Shown here: positions 1 through 7,369 of the stretch, piece by piece
Layout of the letters: each line of letters begins with the position of its first letter
Position numbering within the stretch: the stretch's first letter is position 1
Source of the DNA: Verrucomicrobiaceae bacterium
GTDB taxonomy: Bacteria > Verrucomicrobiota > Verrucomicrobiia > Verrucomicrobiales > Verrucomicrobiaceae
NCBI GenBank assembly: GCA_027487315.1
Contig: JAIYDW010000103.1
Span: 1-36,038, forward strand
Reading direction: 5' to 3'
DNA length: 36,038 nt
Program-made: the position numbers and the translations under genes
Notes under the pieces: generated by a model
What the model was told of the DNA's origin: nothing
Databases searched by the model: none
What the model saw: only the letters and a program-made list of their open reading frames with translations

Positions 1-417
1 AAGGATGGGAAGTCGGTGAAGAAGTTCAGCACGAGTGGTGGGGCGAGTCACATGGACAACTGGTTGCAATCGATTCGAGAGGGGAAGGCGGTGTCGGCGA
101 ATCTCGATGTGGAGCACGGGCATGTGTCGGCGGGGTTGGCGCATCTGGCGAACATCTCGTATCGAGTGGGCAAGATGATGTCACCGGATGAGGTGAAGGA
201 GCGAATGGGCGGGGAGGCGATGATTCAGGAGACGCTGGTTGATTTTGATGGAAACTTGAAGGCGAACGGGATTGATGTGGCGGTGGAGCAGGCGGTGCTG
301 GGGCCTTGGTTGACGGTGAATCCGGAGACGGAGCGGTTTGAAGGGGAGTTTGCGGAGGAGGCGAACGGGTTGCTGGACGAGCGTTACCGGAAGGGGCATG
401 AGTTGCCGGTGATTTGA
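1..417 (+). CDS. Gfo/Idh/MocA family oxidoreductase, C-terminal part (5' end outside window)
   Basis: The reading frame is open from base 1 (K-D-G-K-S-V-K-K-F...), so the GTG at 16 is not a start and the gene begins upstream of the window. The visible ~138 residues match the C-terminal substrate/dimer domain of the Gfo/Idh/MocA NAD(P)-dependent oxidoreductases as found in Verrucomicrobia and Planctomycetes: a segment H-M-D-N-W-L-Q-S-I-R-E-G-K followed by the E-H-G-H-V-S-A-G-L-A-H-L-A-N-I-S-Y-R helix. The Rossmann domain and catalytic EKP motif are outside the window, so the substrate cannot be named; family members usually act on sugars or inositols. It ends at TGA 415-417, 68 bases before a sulfatase in the same direction. 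That pairing is common in polysaccharide-degrading Verrucomicrobia and suggests carbohydrate catabolism, which is inference. Confidence 0.85.
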   Translation, partial: KDGKSVKKFSTSGGASHMDNWLQSIREGKAVSANLDVEHGHVSAGLAHLANISYRVGKMMSPDEVKERMGGEAMIQETLVDFDGNLKANGIDVAVEQAVLGPWLTVNPETERFEGEFAEEANGLLDERYRKGHELPVI

Positions 418-485
418 GGAGGGGGAGCTTTTTCGACTGGATTGCAGGATTGACGGGATGGGGGTGGGTGGGGTGTAGTAGGGGG

Positions 486-1946
486 ATGCGATTTGTTTTG
501 ATTTTGATGCTTGGGTTGGGTTTGGGGCTGAGTGCGGAGGCGCGGAAGCCGAATGTGGTTTTGTTTTTGGTGGATGATTTGGGGTATTCGGATGTGGGGT
601 GTTTTGGGGCGAAGGGGATCAAGACGCCGAGGCTGGATCAGATGGCGAAGGAGGGGATTCGGTTGACGGATTTTTACGTGGCGCAGGCGGTTTGCAGTGC
701 GTCGCGCGCGGCGTTGATGACAGGGTGTTATGCGAATCGGGTGGGGATGCAGGGAGCGCTGAATCACACGAGCAAGGCGGGGTTGCATCCGGATGAGTTT
801 TTGCTGCCGGAGTTGTTGAAGCGAGAGGGGTATGCGACGGGGATTTATGGGAAGTGGCATCTGGGGACGACGGCGATGTTTCATCCGATGAAGCATGGGT
901 TTGATGATTATTTGGGGCTGCCGTATTCGAATGATAACAGCAAGTATCATCCGTCATTGGCGGCTGAGATGCCGCCGTTGCCGCTGTATGACGGAGAGAA
1001 GGTGGCGGAGGTGGATCCGGATCAGAGTCAGTTTACGAAGCGGTTTACGGAGCGGGCGGTGGCGTTCATGGAGCAGCACCGGGAGGAGCCGTTTTTTGTG
1101 TATCTGCCGCATGTGATGCCGCATGTGCCGATCTTTGCGAGTGAGGCCTTCAAGGGGAAATCGGAGGCGGGGTTGTATGGGGATGTGGTGGAGGAATTGG
1201 ACTGGTCGATGGGGGTGATTTTGGACACGATCAAGAGGCTTGGGTTGGACGAGAATACCTTGGTGATGTTCTTCTCGGACAACGGGCCGTTTTTGTCCTA
1301 TGGCGAGCATTCGGGTCATGCGGTTCCCTTGAGGGAGGGCAAGTTGACGAGTTATGAGGGAGGCGTGCGGGTGCCGTTTATTGCGCGTTGGCCGGGGAAG
1401 ATTCGGGCGGGGTCGGTGAGTGCTGAGCCGGTGATGGAGATTGATTTGTTGCCGACGATGGCGCGGTTGTTGGGGGCGGAATTGCCGAAGGAGCGGGTGA
1501 TTGATGGGATGGATGTGAGTGGTGTTTTGATGGGGGAAGAAGGGGCGAAGTCGCCGCATGAGGTGCTGGGGTTTTGGGCGGGGGATGAGTTGCAGGCGGT
1601 GCGATCGGGGAAGTGGAAGCTGCACTTTGAGCACTCGTACATCACGGTGCATGGAGAGCCGGGGAAGGGCGGTAAGCCTTCGAATTGGGAGAACATGAAG
1701 CCGCAGGCGATCACGCAGAGTGGGATTGCGGGGATTGCGTCGCGACACGGGTATCGAGTGGAGCAGCAGAAGCTGGCGTTGTATGATTTGGAGAGTGATC
1801 CGGGTGAGAGTCGCGATGTGGCGGCGGGGTATGCGGAGGTCGTTGATAGGCTGAAGCGGTTGGCGGTGCCTTTGAGAAATGCGTTGGGGGATGCGTTGAC
1901 GGGGGTGAAGGCGGGGGAGGCGCGGCCTTTGGGGATGGATGAGTGA
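486..1946 (+). CDS. Secreted sulfatase (arylsulfatase A-like, Cys-type)
   Basis: Predicted 486-residue sulfatase that hydrolyses sulfate esters, probably on polysaccharides in the periplasm or outside. I chose ATG 486 because it opens a signal peptide (residues 1-18, MRFVLILMLGLGLGLSAEA) directly before the first strand K-P-N-V-V-L-F-L-V-D-D; an in-frame TTG at 414 would add an unconvincing 24-residue leader. Visible motifs: metal-binding D30-D31; the formylglycine signature C70-S-A-S-R74; G-K-W-H-L-G with K123 and H125; metal ligands D265-N266 in F-S-D-N-G-P; and H209/H213 in the segment HVMPHVP. The signature has Ala where Pro is usual (C-x-A-x-R). Cys-type signatures with Ala are accepted by the radical-SAM maturase anSME; no maturase gene is in the window. 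Length is normal for the family. Confidence 0.93.
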   Translation: MRFVLILMLGLGLGLSAEARKPNVVLFLVDDLGYSDVGCFGAKGIKTPRLDQMAKEGIRLTDFYVAQAVCSASRAALMTGCYANRVGMQGALNHTSKAGLHPDEFLLPELLKREGYATGIYGKWHLGTTAMFHPMKHGFDDYLGLPYSNDNSKYHPSLAAEMPPLPLYDGEKVAEVDPDQSQFTKRFTERAVAFMEQHREEPFFVYLPHVMPHVPIFASEAFKGKSEAGLYGDVVEELDWSMGVILDTIKRLGLDENTLVMFFSDNGPFLSYGEHSGHAVPLREGKLTSYEGGVRVPFIARWPGKIRAGSVSAEPVMEIDLLPTMARLLGAELPKERVIDGMDVSGVLMGEEGAKSPHEVLGFWAGDELQAVRSGKWKLHFEHSYITVHGEPGKGGKPSNWENMKPQAITQSGIAGIASRHGYRVEQQKLALYDLESDPGESRDVAAGYAEVVDRLKRLAVPLRNALGDALTGVKAGEARPLGMDE

Positions 1947-2066
1947 TGGGCTGGCTTGGGTGCGCATGATGGCGGGCCGATGGTGGGTTCAAGCCAAGCG
2001 AGTGCCAGGAATTGGATGGTGCGAGTTGGTTCTTGATGCGTTATAGCATGGGTGGTAACACCTCGC

Positions 2067-2297
2067 ATGATTCACGAGCTCAAGCTTCGCAAAATTGGCA
2101 ACTCAGTCGGCGTCGTGTTTCCCCAAGAGGTGCTCACCGTGCTCAAGGCTCAAGAAGGCGACAGTTTGCAAGTGACTGAGGCTGCGGATGGCAGTATCCG
2201 GCTAAAGACTGTTAAGTTGGAGGTGAGCAAGCGGATGAAGATCGGCCAGGACATCATGGAGCGGTATCGCAGCGCCCTTGGTGTACTGGCCAAATGA
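2067..2297 (+). CDS. AbrB/MazE-type antitoxin, apparently orphan
   Basis: A 76-residue protein starting M-I-H-E-L-K-L-R-K-I-G-N-S-V-G-V-V-F-P, the swapped-hairpin AbrB/MazE/SpoVT DNA-binding fold (residues 1-50), with an acidic/basic C-terminal tail (residues 50-76) that would normally bind a toxin. A GTG at 2052 would add five residues, but ATG 2067 matches the usual N-terminus of the family. Such genes are normally followed within a few bases by a Doc/Fic or MazF toxin. Here the next 19 bases lead into an inverted repeat and no toxin frame follows. A short PIN-toxin remnant lies about 360 bases downstream, but it may come from another module. I read this as an orphan antitoxin left after loss of its toxin; DNA binding is inferred from the fold. 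Confidence 0.8.
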   Translation: MIHELKLRKIGNSVGVVFPQEVLTVLKAQEGDSLQVTEAADGSIRLKTVKLEVSKRMKIGQDIMERYRSALGVLAK

Positions 2298-2316
2298 GCT
2301 GGCCTGGTTGGGGGCT

Positions 2317-2406
2317 AACCTGAACTCCGAAGTTGGAGGCACCTGATGGGCTTGAGCAGCCAAGCCTCTGCGCCTCTCAAGCACCTCGAACTTCGGAATT
2401 CGGGTT
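2317..2406. repeat. Imperfect inverted repeat, MITE-like or hairpin element
   Basis: Left arm 2317-2339 (aacctgaactccgaagttgg + agg) and the reverse complement of right arm 2384-2406 (aacccgaattccgaagttcg + agg) agree at 20 of 23 positions. An inner stem, gcttgag at 2350-2356 with ctcaagc at 2376-2382, continues the fold, so the RNA or single strand would form one long two-part hairpin. It begins 19 bases after the antitoxin stop codon. It has no T-tract, so a terminator role is weak; a small mobile repeat is as likely. The arms contain tccgaagtt, a string I associate with intergenic repeats of Verrucomicrobia (from memory). Confidence 0.7.
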
Positions 2407-2634
2407 GTGGCGGTAGAGGAAGAAGTTGGTTGGGGCGTAAGGCATTAGGGTCGATGCAAAGGAAGAAGTTCGGCAAGCGTGGTGGGGAGTTGCTGGCGCG
2501 CCGTCGAGCAATGGACGGATTGGTCTGGTGAGAGAGCCGTCTGGATAGGGAGTAGGCTGACTTCAATCATTGATTTGGAGGTGTTTGGTGGGTGTTGAAG
2601 GGAAAAGATGAGGTTTAGTGGAAATGGAGATTTT

Positions 2635-3001
2635 GGGAAAATGTCTGGCATCTTTTCGGCATCTTTTCGTTTATGTTGCCACGGCTATCGAGTTGGGGGC
2701 GATGGCGTTCCTGACGTTTGATTGGATCCAGAAAAAGCTCGCGGAAGCCGAAGGGCTTGTCGTGCCCGTCTGACGGGGAGTGGAGCCTCTTTGAATCGCG
2801 GCACTCAGGTTGAGTGGTTTAATCTGCCTGCGAAAGTCAACGCGTCGCCGGTGAGGTTGGGACAACCGGGTTAAGCGGGTGCTTTCTGGCGGGAATTGGT
2901 GCTGTAAATTGCGGATTGTGAGGGCGTTGAGGAGTTTTTGAGAAAGGGGGGGTATTGGGGTTGCAAGGGGGGATGGGAAAATGTCTGGTATCTTCTTTTG
3001 G
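2635..3001 (+). repeat. Two direct copies of a 26-27-base sequence (2635-2660; 2975-3001)
   Basis: Both copies read gggaaaatgtctggYatctt followed by a T-rich end. The first copy is followed by a second ggcatcttttc unit (2648-2668), a small tandem duplication, and then the PIN remnant. The second copy stands 140 bases before the helicase operon. The 340 bases between carry the PIN remnant and nothing else recognisable. The arrangement suggests a duplication or insertion between the copies. Confidence 0.6.
2660..2773 (+). pseudogene. C-terminal remnant of a PIN-domain (VapC-like) toxin
   Basis: In the frame ending at TGA 2771-2773 the translation reads H-L-F-V-Y-V-A-T-A-I-E-L-G-A-M-A-F-L-T-F-D, followed by W-I-Q-K-K-L-A-E-A-E-G-L-V-V-P-V. 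This closely resembles the end of VapC-type PIN ribonucleases, where the pattern is x-H-V-A-T-A-L-E-L-G-A-x-x-F-L-T-F-D-x-x-Q-x-x-L-A-x-x-x-G-L. The final acidic residue of the active site (D in L-T-F-D) is present. The first ~90 residues with the other catalytic acids are missing: upstream there is a repeat and then stops in this frame. So it is a relic, not a functional toxin. The match is by eye. Confidence 0.65.
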
Positions 3002-3143
3002 CTTTCATTAGGTAGGGACGGCAGATTGTCTTGGATCTTTGTGGGGGGAGAAGGCCTAGAATGGCAGGGATTCTTTTCTTGGGAAAGTGAATGGCGCTTG
3101 CGAAAAATTGAGTTTCTGGCACGGTCGATTTTGTTTTGCTATT

Positions 3144-3746
3144 ATGGACTCCGCCCTCGTGCCTATGCATATCGTCTCAATCGTGTTGTGTGTGACGCTA
3201 CTGGTGCTTATTTTAAGGATCGGGGCGCGAATAACAAAGGCACACACAGATTTATCGACTTTAGGGGACGCAAACAGATTAGCTGTTGAGCAGATCCGTG
3301 TTGAAATCGGACAGATATTGGCGACAAAATTCGGCGAGAATGCAGTGAGAGTGGAGAAGCTGCTTCAAAATCACGATACGAGACATCAGGCGGACATGTC
3401 GAATTTGCAGAAGGCAGTGGAATCACGGATGGGTTATTTGGTCGAGCATATCACGGTGGTTGAGGGCGCGCTGAAAGAGTATTTCAAGACGTTCGGGGAG
3501 GCGAGCTGCGAAAATCAAAAAGAGCAATTGCGGATACTGGAGGCGGGGCCACTTGCAGGGCTGAGGGTGAGCGTAGGGGACGTAAATGAAGGAATTAAAC
3601 AGCTGGGGGAAATGAACCTTAACCTGAAGGGGTTAGTGCTTTCGGGGAATGAGGAGGTAGCTCGGAAACTGGGGGAAGCGATGGAGGTACAGGGAAAGCA
3701 AATTCGAGAGGTACTCGACAAAATTGACGAACCCATTGATATTTAA
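3144..3746 (+). CDS. Single-pass membrane coiled-coil protein of the helicase-nuclease module
   Basis: A 200-residue protein of no family I can name. The N-terminus holds one hydrophobic helix (about residues 8-30, M-H-I-V-S-I-V-L-C-V-T-L-L-V-L-I-L-R-I-G), followed by a long amphipathic, heptad-like region rich in E, K, Q and L (about 45-200) with no catalytic motif. I prefer ATG 3144; an earlier ATG at 3087 adds 19 atypical residues, and ATG 3165 would also keep the membrane helix. It ends six bases before the helicase gene, so the two are almost certainly co-transcribed and probably translationally coupled. Base composition is visibly more AT-rich than flanking genes. Plausible role: membrane anchor, sensor or oligomerisation partner of the helicase-nuclease. 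That is inference from context only. Confidence 0.8.
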   Translation: MDSALVPMHIVSIVLCVTLLVLILRIGARITKAHTDLSTLGDANRLAVEQIRVEIGQILATKFGENAVRVEKLLQNHDTRHQADMSNLQKAVESRMGYLVEHITVVEGALKEYFKTFGEASCENQKEQLRILEAGPLAGLRVSVGDVNEGIKQLGEMNLNLKGLVLSGNEEVARKLGEAMEVQGKQIREVLDKIDEPIDI

Positions 3747-3752
3747 TGTGTG

Positions 3753-6700
3753 ATGCCAAACACAACAGATGCCGTTAATGAAAACCGAGTATCGTCATAC
3801 CTTCGGTATCTTAGGGATGTGACGCGCAAAGTGTTGATTCGAAGTGGAATTAAGAATGTGCTGAAAGGTACGAAGGCGAATCCAACGCTCTATTTTAACT
3901 ACTCTGAACACAGTGAATTTCATCTAAAGAGTTACCTGAAGCAGGCGCGTATCCGTCTTCAGAGAGATACATCGAAGCAGCTCTTCATGGGCTTTGGGTT
4001 GGTTGTTGGGGGGAGTCGGAGCAGTGGAGGCAGTGGCGGGTCGGCTAAGGTTGCCGCTCCCATCTTTTACCTGCCAATACTTTTAGATGGTGAGGCAAGT
4101 GTGGATGAGTTGAAGTTGGATTGGGACGCTGTGCAACTAAACTTGGAACTACTTGCCGATTTCGTGGGAAAGGAGAATAACGAGGTTGAGAACGAGGGTA
4201 ATAGTCATGCGGATGCCTTGTTCGCTGATCCTGTAGGAAGGGATGTGCAGCAATTACTGGCAGAAGCGGACGACGCTTTGGAAAGTAAGTGCAAGGATAT
4301 GAATTGGAGGGGAAAGCTGCTATCGAACGCTTCCGAGTGTGGGAAATGTCTGGAGTCCTTTTTCCGCACGGAATTGTATCAAAGAATAAATGACATTCGA
4401 CACAAGATTCATGTGGTAAGCGCCGACGGTGCTGACAAGTTTAACGTGCGATTCGACTACAAGCCTGGAGACCGAAATTTGGAGAGAAAACTAAAGGACC
4501 TGTACGGGTCCGGAAAGGTTTATTTTTTCCCGCAAGCGTTCATTTTTTCGTCAACGGTGCCTGCAGAGATTAGTACCTATAGCGCGATTAAAGAGCTCAT
4601 AAATGAGTGCGAAAGCCATGGCATTCAAAATGAACTGCTTCGCAAGATGGTGGGGGGACTCGTGTCGAATAAGAAAATCGAATTGCGGGTGGGGCTTGAG
4701 AAACGAGAGAAAATTGAGGAGGCGATTCGTAAGGTCCCTTTGCCGCTTTCTGCTGAACAAAAAGAGGCTGTTATTCATGCGTGGGAGCAAGAAGTTTCCT
4801 ATATCGAGGGACCTCCAGGGACAGGGAAGTCACATACAATCACTGCGCTCATGCTTTCTGCACTAATTATGGGCAAAAGTGTCTTGTTGGTGTCTCACAA
4901 GCGGGACGCGGTGCGAGTGGTGAGAATGATGGTTCAAAAGTATTTGGGGTCGCACAGGGTGATATATGCGGGTGAAGATCCAGAGGGCCGACGAGAAATG
5001 CAGGAGTATTTGACAGGTGTTGCGAACTTAATTGCGAGGCCAGATTACATTGCCCGCCAACGTGCAGTCAAAGATAACGTGACCGCAAACCTAGATAACT
5101 TGACATCGAAGTTGCGGATTCTAGATATTCAAGAGTCGCAAATTGCGGGTCACGTTGGAAAGGAACGTGTTTTTGCTGAGGAACACACTGAGTTTGTCAG
5201 AAGTAGGGGGCGGCTTACTGGTGATATACCGCTGGGTTATGACTTTTCTGAAACGCGACATATCAAGGATCCTGCCAAGATGGAGCGCCTATTGCAGAAA
5301 ATGGAGGCTCTTTATTCTGAGGTTTATGTTGAACGGGGATACAAATTGACTCACGCAGAAAAAATCTCTTTGCGCAAAGTGCTTTTGATGTTGCGTGATG
5401 ACTTCAACATAGACGCCGAACGCCTGAAACAGGAGCATGAAGAACGGTCCGTGCTTCTTGCTCGCAAGACACTGGAACTTGTCACCCAGTGGCAGAGTGC
5501 GAACAAGCAGGGAGCAAAGATAGCGCCTGGAGCATTGCGAGTCGCGAGAGAACGTAGCGAGCACATGGCGCATGACCTGCAGAGGTTCCAACAAAAGCAT
5601 CTTGAGGCAGTTGTAGACGACCACGTGCTGCGGCACAGTAAATATGTCGAGGAAGATCTCAAGCCTCTCGCTAAGCTGTGGTATTGGAGGAACCCTGATC
5701 GGATACGAGAGATCATGGATGGTCTTGATTATGAAGGACTAGTGGAGGCGTTTCCCCTCTGGGCGGGTGAGATGCGACATTTGGGTGGCTATCTGCCGTT
5801 TGAGGCGGGTATGTTTGACTTGGTCATTGTTGATGAGGCATCGCAGGTGAACATTGCGGAGATTCTGCCCGCGCTCTATCGGGGGAAACAATTTTGTGTG
5901 GTCGGAGACAAAAAGCAATTAGGGCTTAATTCAGCAGGATTGTTCAGTGTGAACCGCACTTTCGAGCAGTTGATTTGGAACCGTTACTGTGGACAGGATA
6001 CATTCGTCGCGGCATTGGAGAAGAAGATGATCCTGAGTAAGGATTCCATTTTGGATTTCATTACAGAAGCAAATGGATTCTCCATGAAATCGACGCTCCT
6101 GACCGAGCATTTCCGGTCGATGCCCGCGTTGGCTGCTTTTACAAGCCGAAAATACTACGAGGACAGATTGCGCTTAATGAGAGAGACGCCGCAATATGTG
6201 AGACTGCGTTGCTTCTCAGCAATTGCAACGGGTGGGAGGCGGGGGCGGCGTGATGAAGATGGTGTTTTGTTAGGCCAAAAAGTAGTAGAAGAAGAAGTGG
6301 CGAAGGTCTTGGAGATTTTGGTGCAACTTATTCGAGAGCGTGCATGGCTAAAATTGGAGCACTTGAAGGAGCATGGCTTCACTGAAGAAAAACCTCCGTC
6401 GATTGGGGTTATTTCGTTCACAACGGATCAAAGAAACTACTTGAAAGAACGTATCGAAGACGAGGATTTTTTTGACCAGACAGAGCGTGGAATGCATGAG
6501 CTTTTCATCGGGACTCCAGAGGAGTACCAGGGTAGTGAACGCAATATTATAATTCTGACCCTTGCTCATGATGGCGAAGCTGCATACGCGCGAGGGCATT
6601 ATGAAGATTCGCGCCGGCTGAACGTGGCGACTAGCCGAGCAATCAACTACACGTATTTTGTGTACGGTGGTCTTCCGTCTAATGCGATAGCGTTTAAAGG

Positions 6701-7238
6701 ATACTTGAGGCACTTCGGAGTCGAGATTGCGACTACGCCTGTGGAGCCTGAGGAGCCTGAGGAGTCCGGCACATTAACAATTCGCAACTATCGGTGGGAC
6801 TTTAATCGCTGCCGTTACAGCGACGCTGCCATTGAATCTGAATTTGAACGGAAAGTAGCAGAATATCTTGAGGAGTATCGTGATGACCGAAGTGGTTATG
6901 GGGTGGAACTCTACAATCAAGTGGGTGCAGGGACATCAATTAACAGCTGTGGGCAAAAGCGGCTAGATTTTGTGTTATATTCCAAACAAACGCTGCGCTG
7001 CGTTGCCGTGGAGGTAGATGGGAAACATCATTTTGAGCAGAGCTCTGGAAAGCAATACGGCGAGGCGCACCTTGAAAGGGTGGAAATCCTGAAGCGTGCT
7101 GGGTGGCAAATTGTTCATATTCCATATTATGAATGGTATCAAGGCGGGTGGCTTTGCAATCAGGCAGATAGTTTGAAATTTCAGCGATCTTGGAAGAGGA
7201 CAAAGGAACAATTGGATGTTGGGTTAGGCATTCATTAA
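3753..7238 (+). CDS. SF1 (UPF1/DNA2-like) helicase fused to a PD-(D/E)XK nuclease
   Basis: A 1161-residue predicted nucleic-acid helicase and nuclease; ATG 3753 is preferred over the adjoining GTG 3750. Order of parts: an unassigned N-terminal region (1-325); a Q-motif-like segment P-L-S-A-E-Q-K-E-A-V (about 332-343); Walker A G-P-P-G-T-G-K-S (353-360); a long alpha-helical insertion (about 430-640); Walker B V-D-E-A-S with D694-E695; G-D-K-K-Q-L-G (motif III); E-H-F-R-S (motif IV); E-E-Y-Q-G-S-E (motif V); R-R-L-N-V-A-T-S-R-A (motif VI). The C-terminal domain carries R-L-D-F-V and V-E-V-D-G-K-H-H-F: D1072, E1087-x-D1089-x-K1091, followed by R-A-G-W-Q-I-V-H-I-P, as in DUF559/Vsr-like PD-(D/E)XK nucleases. 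All catalytic residues look intact. Codon use is unlike the G/T-skewed neighbours, suggesting acquisition. Helicase-nuclease fusions are common in phage defence. Confidence 0.9.
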   Translation: MPNTTDAVNENRVSSYLRYLRDVTRKVLIRSGIKNVLKGTKANPTLYFNYSEHSEFHLKSYLKQARIRLQRDTSKQLFMGFGLVVGGSRSSGGSGGSAKVAAPIFYLPILLDGEASVDELKLDWDAVQLNLELLADFVGKENNEVENEGNSHADALFADPVGRDVQQLLAEADDALESKCKDMNWRGKLLSNASECGKCLESFFRTELYQRINDIRHKIHVVSADGADKFNVRFDYKPGDRNLERKLKDLYGSGKVYFFPQAFIFSSTVPAEISTYSAIKELINECESHGIQNELLRKMVGGLVSNKKIELRVGLEKREKIEEAIRKVPLPLSAEQKEAVIHAWEQEVSYIEGPPGTGKSHTITALMLSALIMGKSVLLVSHKRDAVRVVRMMVQKYLGSHRVIYAGEDPEGRREMQEYLTGVANLIARPDYIARQRAVKDNVTANLDNLTSKLRILDIQESQIAGHVGKERVFAEEHTEFVRSRGRLTGDIPLGYDFSETRHIKDPAKMERLLQKMEALYSEVYVERGYKLTHAEKISLRKVLLMLRDDFNIDAERLKQEHEERSVLLARKTLELVTQWQSANKQGAKIAPGALRVARERSEHMAHDLQRFQQKHLEAVVDDHVLRHSKYVEEDLKPLAKLWYWRNPDRIREIMDGLDYEGLVEAFPLWAGEMRHLGGYLPFEAGMFDLVIVDEASQVNIAEILPALYRGKQFCVVGDKKQLGLNSAGLFSVNRTFEQLIWNRYCGQDTFVAALEKKMILSKDSILDFITEANGFSMKSTLLTEHFRSMPALAAFTSRKYYEDRLRLMRETPQYVRLRCFSAIATGGRRGRRDEDGVLLGQKVVEEEVAKVLEILVQLIRERAWLKLEHLKEHGFTEEKPPSIGVISFTTDQRNYLKERIEDEDFFDQTERGMHELFIGTPEEYQGSERNIIILTLAHDGEAAYARGHYEDSRRLNVATSRAINYTYFVYGGLPSNAIAFKGYLRHFGVEIATTPVEPEEPEESGTLTIRNYRWDFNRCRYSDAAIESEFERKVAEYLEEYRDDRSGYGVELYNQVGAGTSINSCGQKRLDFVLYSKQTLRCVAVEVDGKHHFEQSSGKQYGEAHLERVEILKRAGWQIVHIPYYEWYQGGWLCNQADSLKFQRSWKRTKEQLDVGLGIH

Positions 7239-7369
7239 GAGTTGGCCAGGGCTAGGTGAAACTGGTTACAGCCACAGAATGAGGTCAATGGGGGCAATGT
7301 TTGAGGCAGCGGTGGAAAAAGTGGAGGACTCTCCCGCCGGAATCGGACCAGTGCCATGGTAAGCCAGCG

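Larger units (their letters stand above)
2298..3143. other. Gene-poor decayed accessory region
   Basis: About 850 bases between the antitoxin and the helicase operon with no convincing intact gene. It holds an imperfect inverted repeat (2317-2406), a C-terminal PIN-domain remnant (2660-2773), and two copies of a 26-27-base sequence (2635-2660 and 2975-3001). An in-frame stretch 2346-2531 starts inside the inverted repeat and has no recognisable protein features. I see no clear promoter for the downstream operon. The region looks like the scar of insertions and deletions at the edge of an island. Confidence 0.6.

Noticed and set aside
414-485. Upstream TTG start for the sulfatase, overlapping the oxidoreductase stop
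   Set aside because: It would place 24 unusual residues before an obvious signal peptide, blocking export.
2346-2531. 61-residue + strand frame downstream of the antitoxin, considered as its missing toxin
   Set aside because: It begins inside the inverted repeat, is basic and shows no Doc, MazF or PIN motif.
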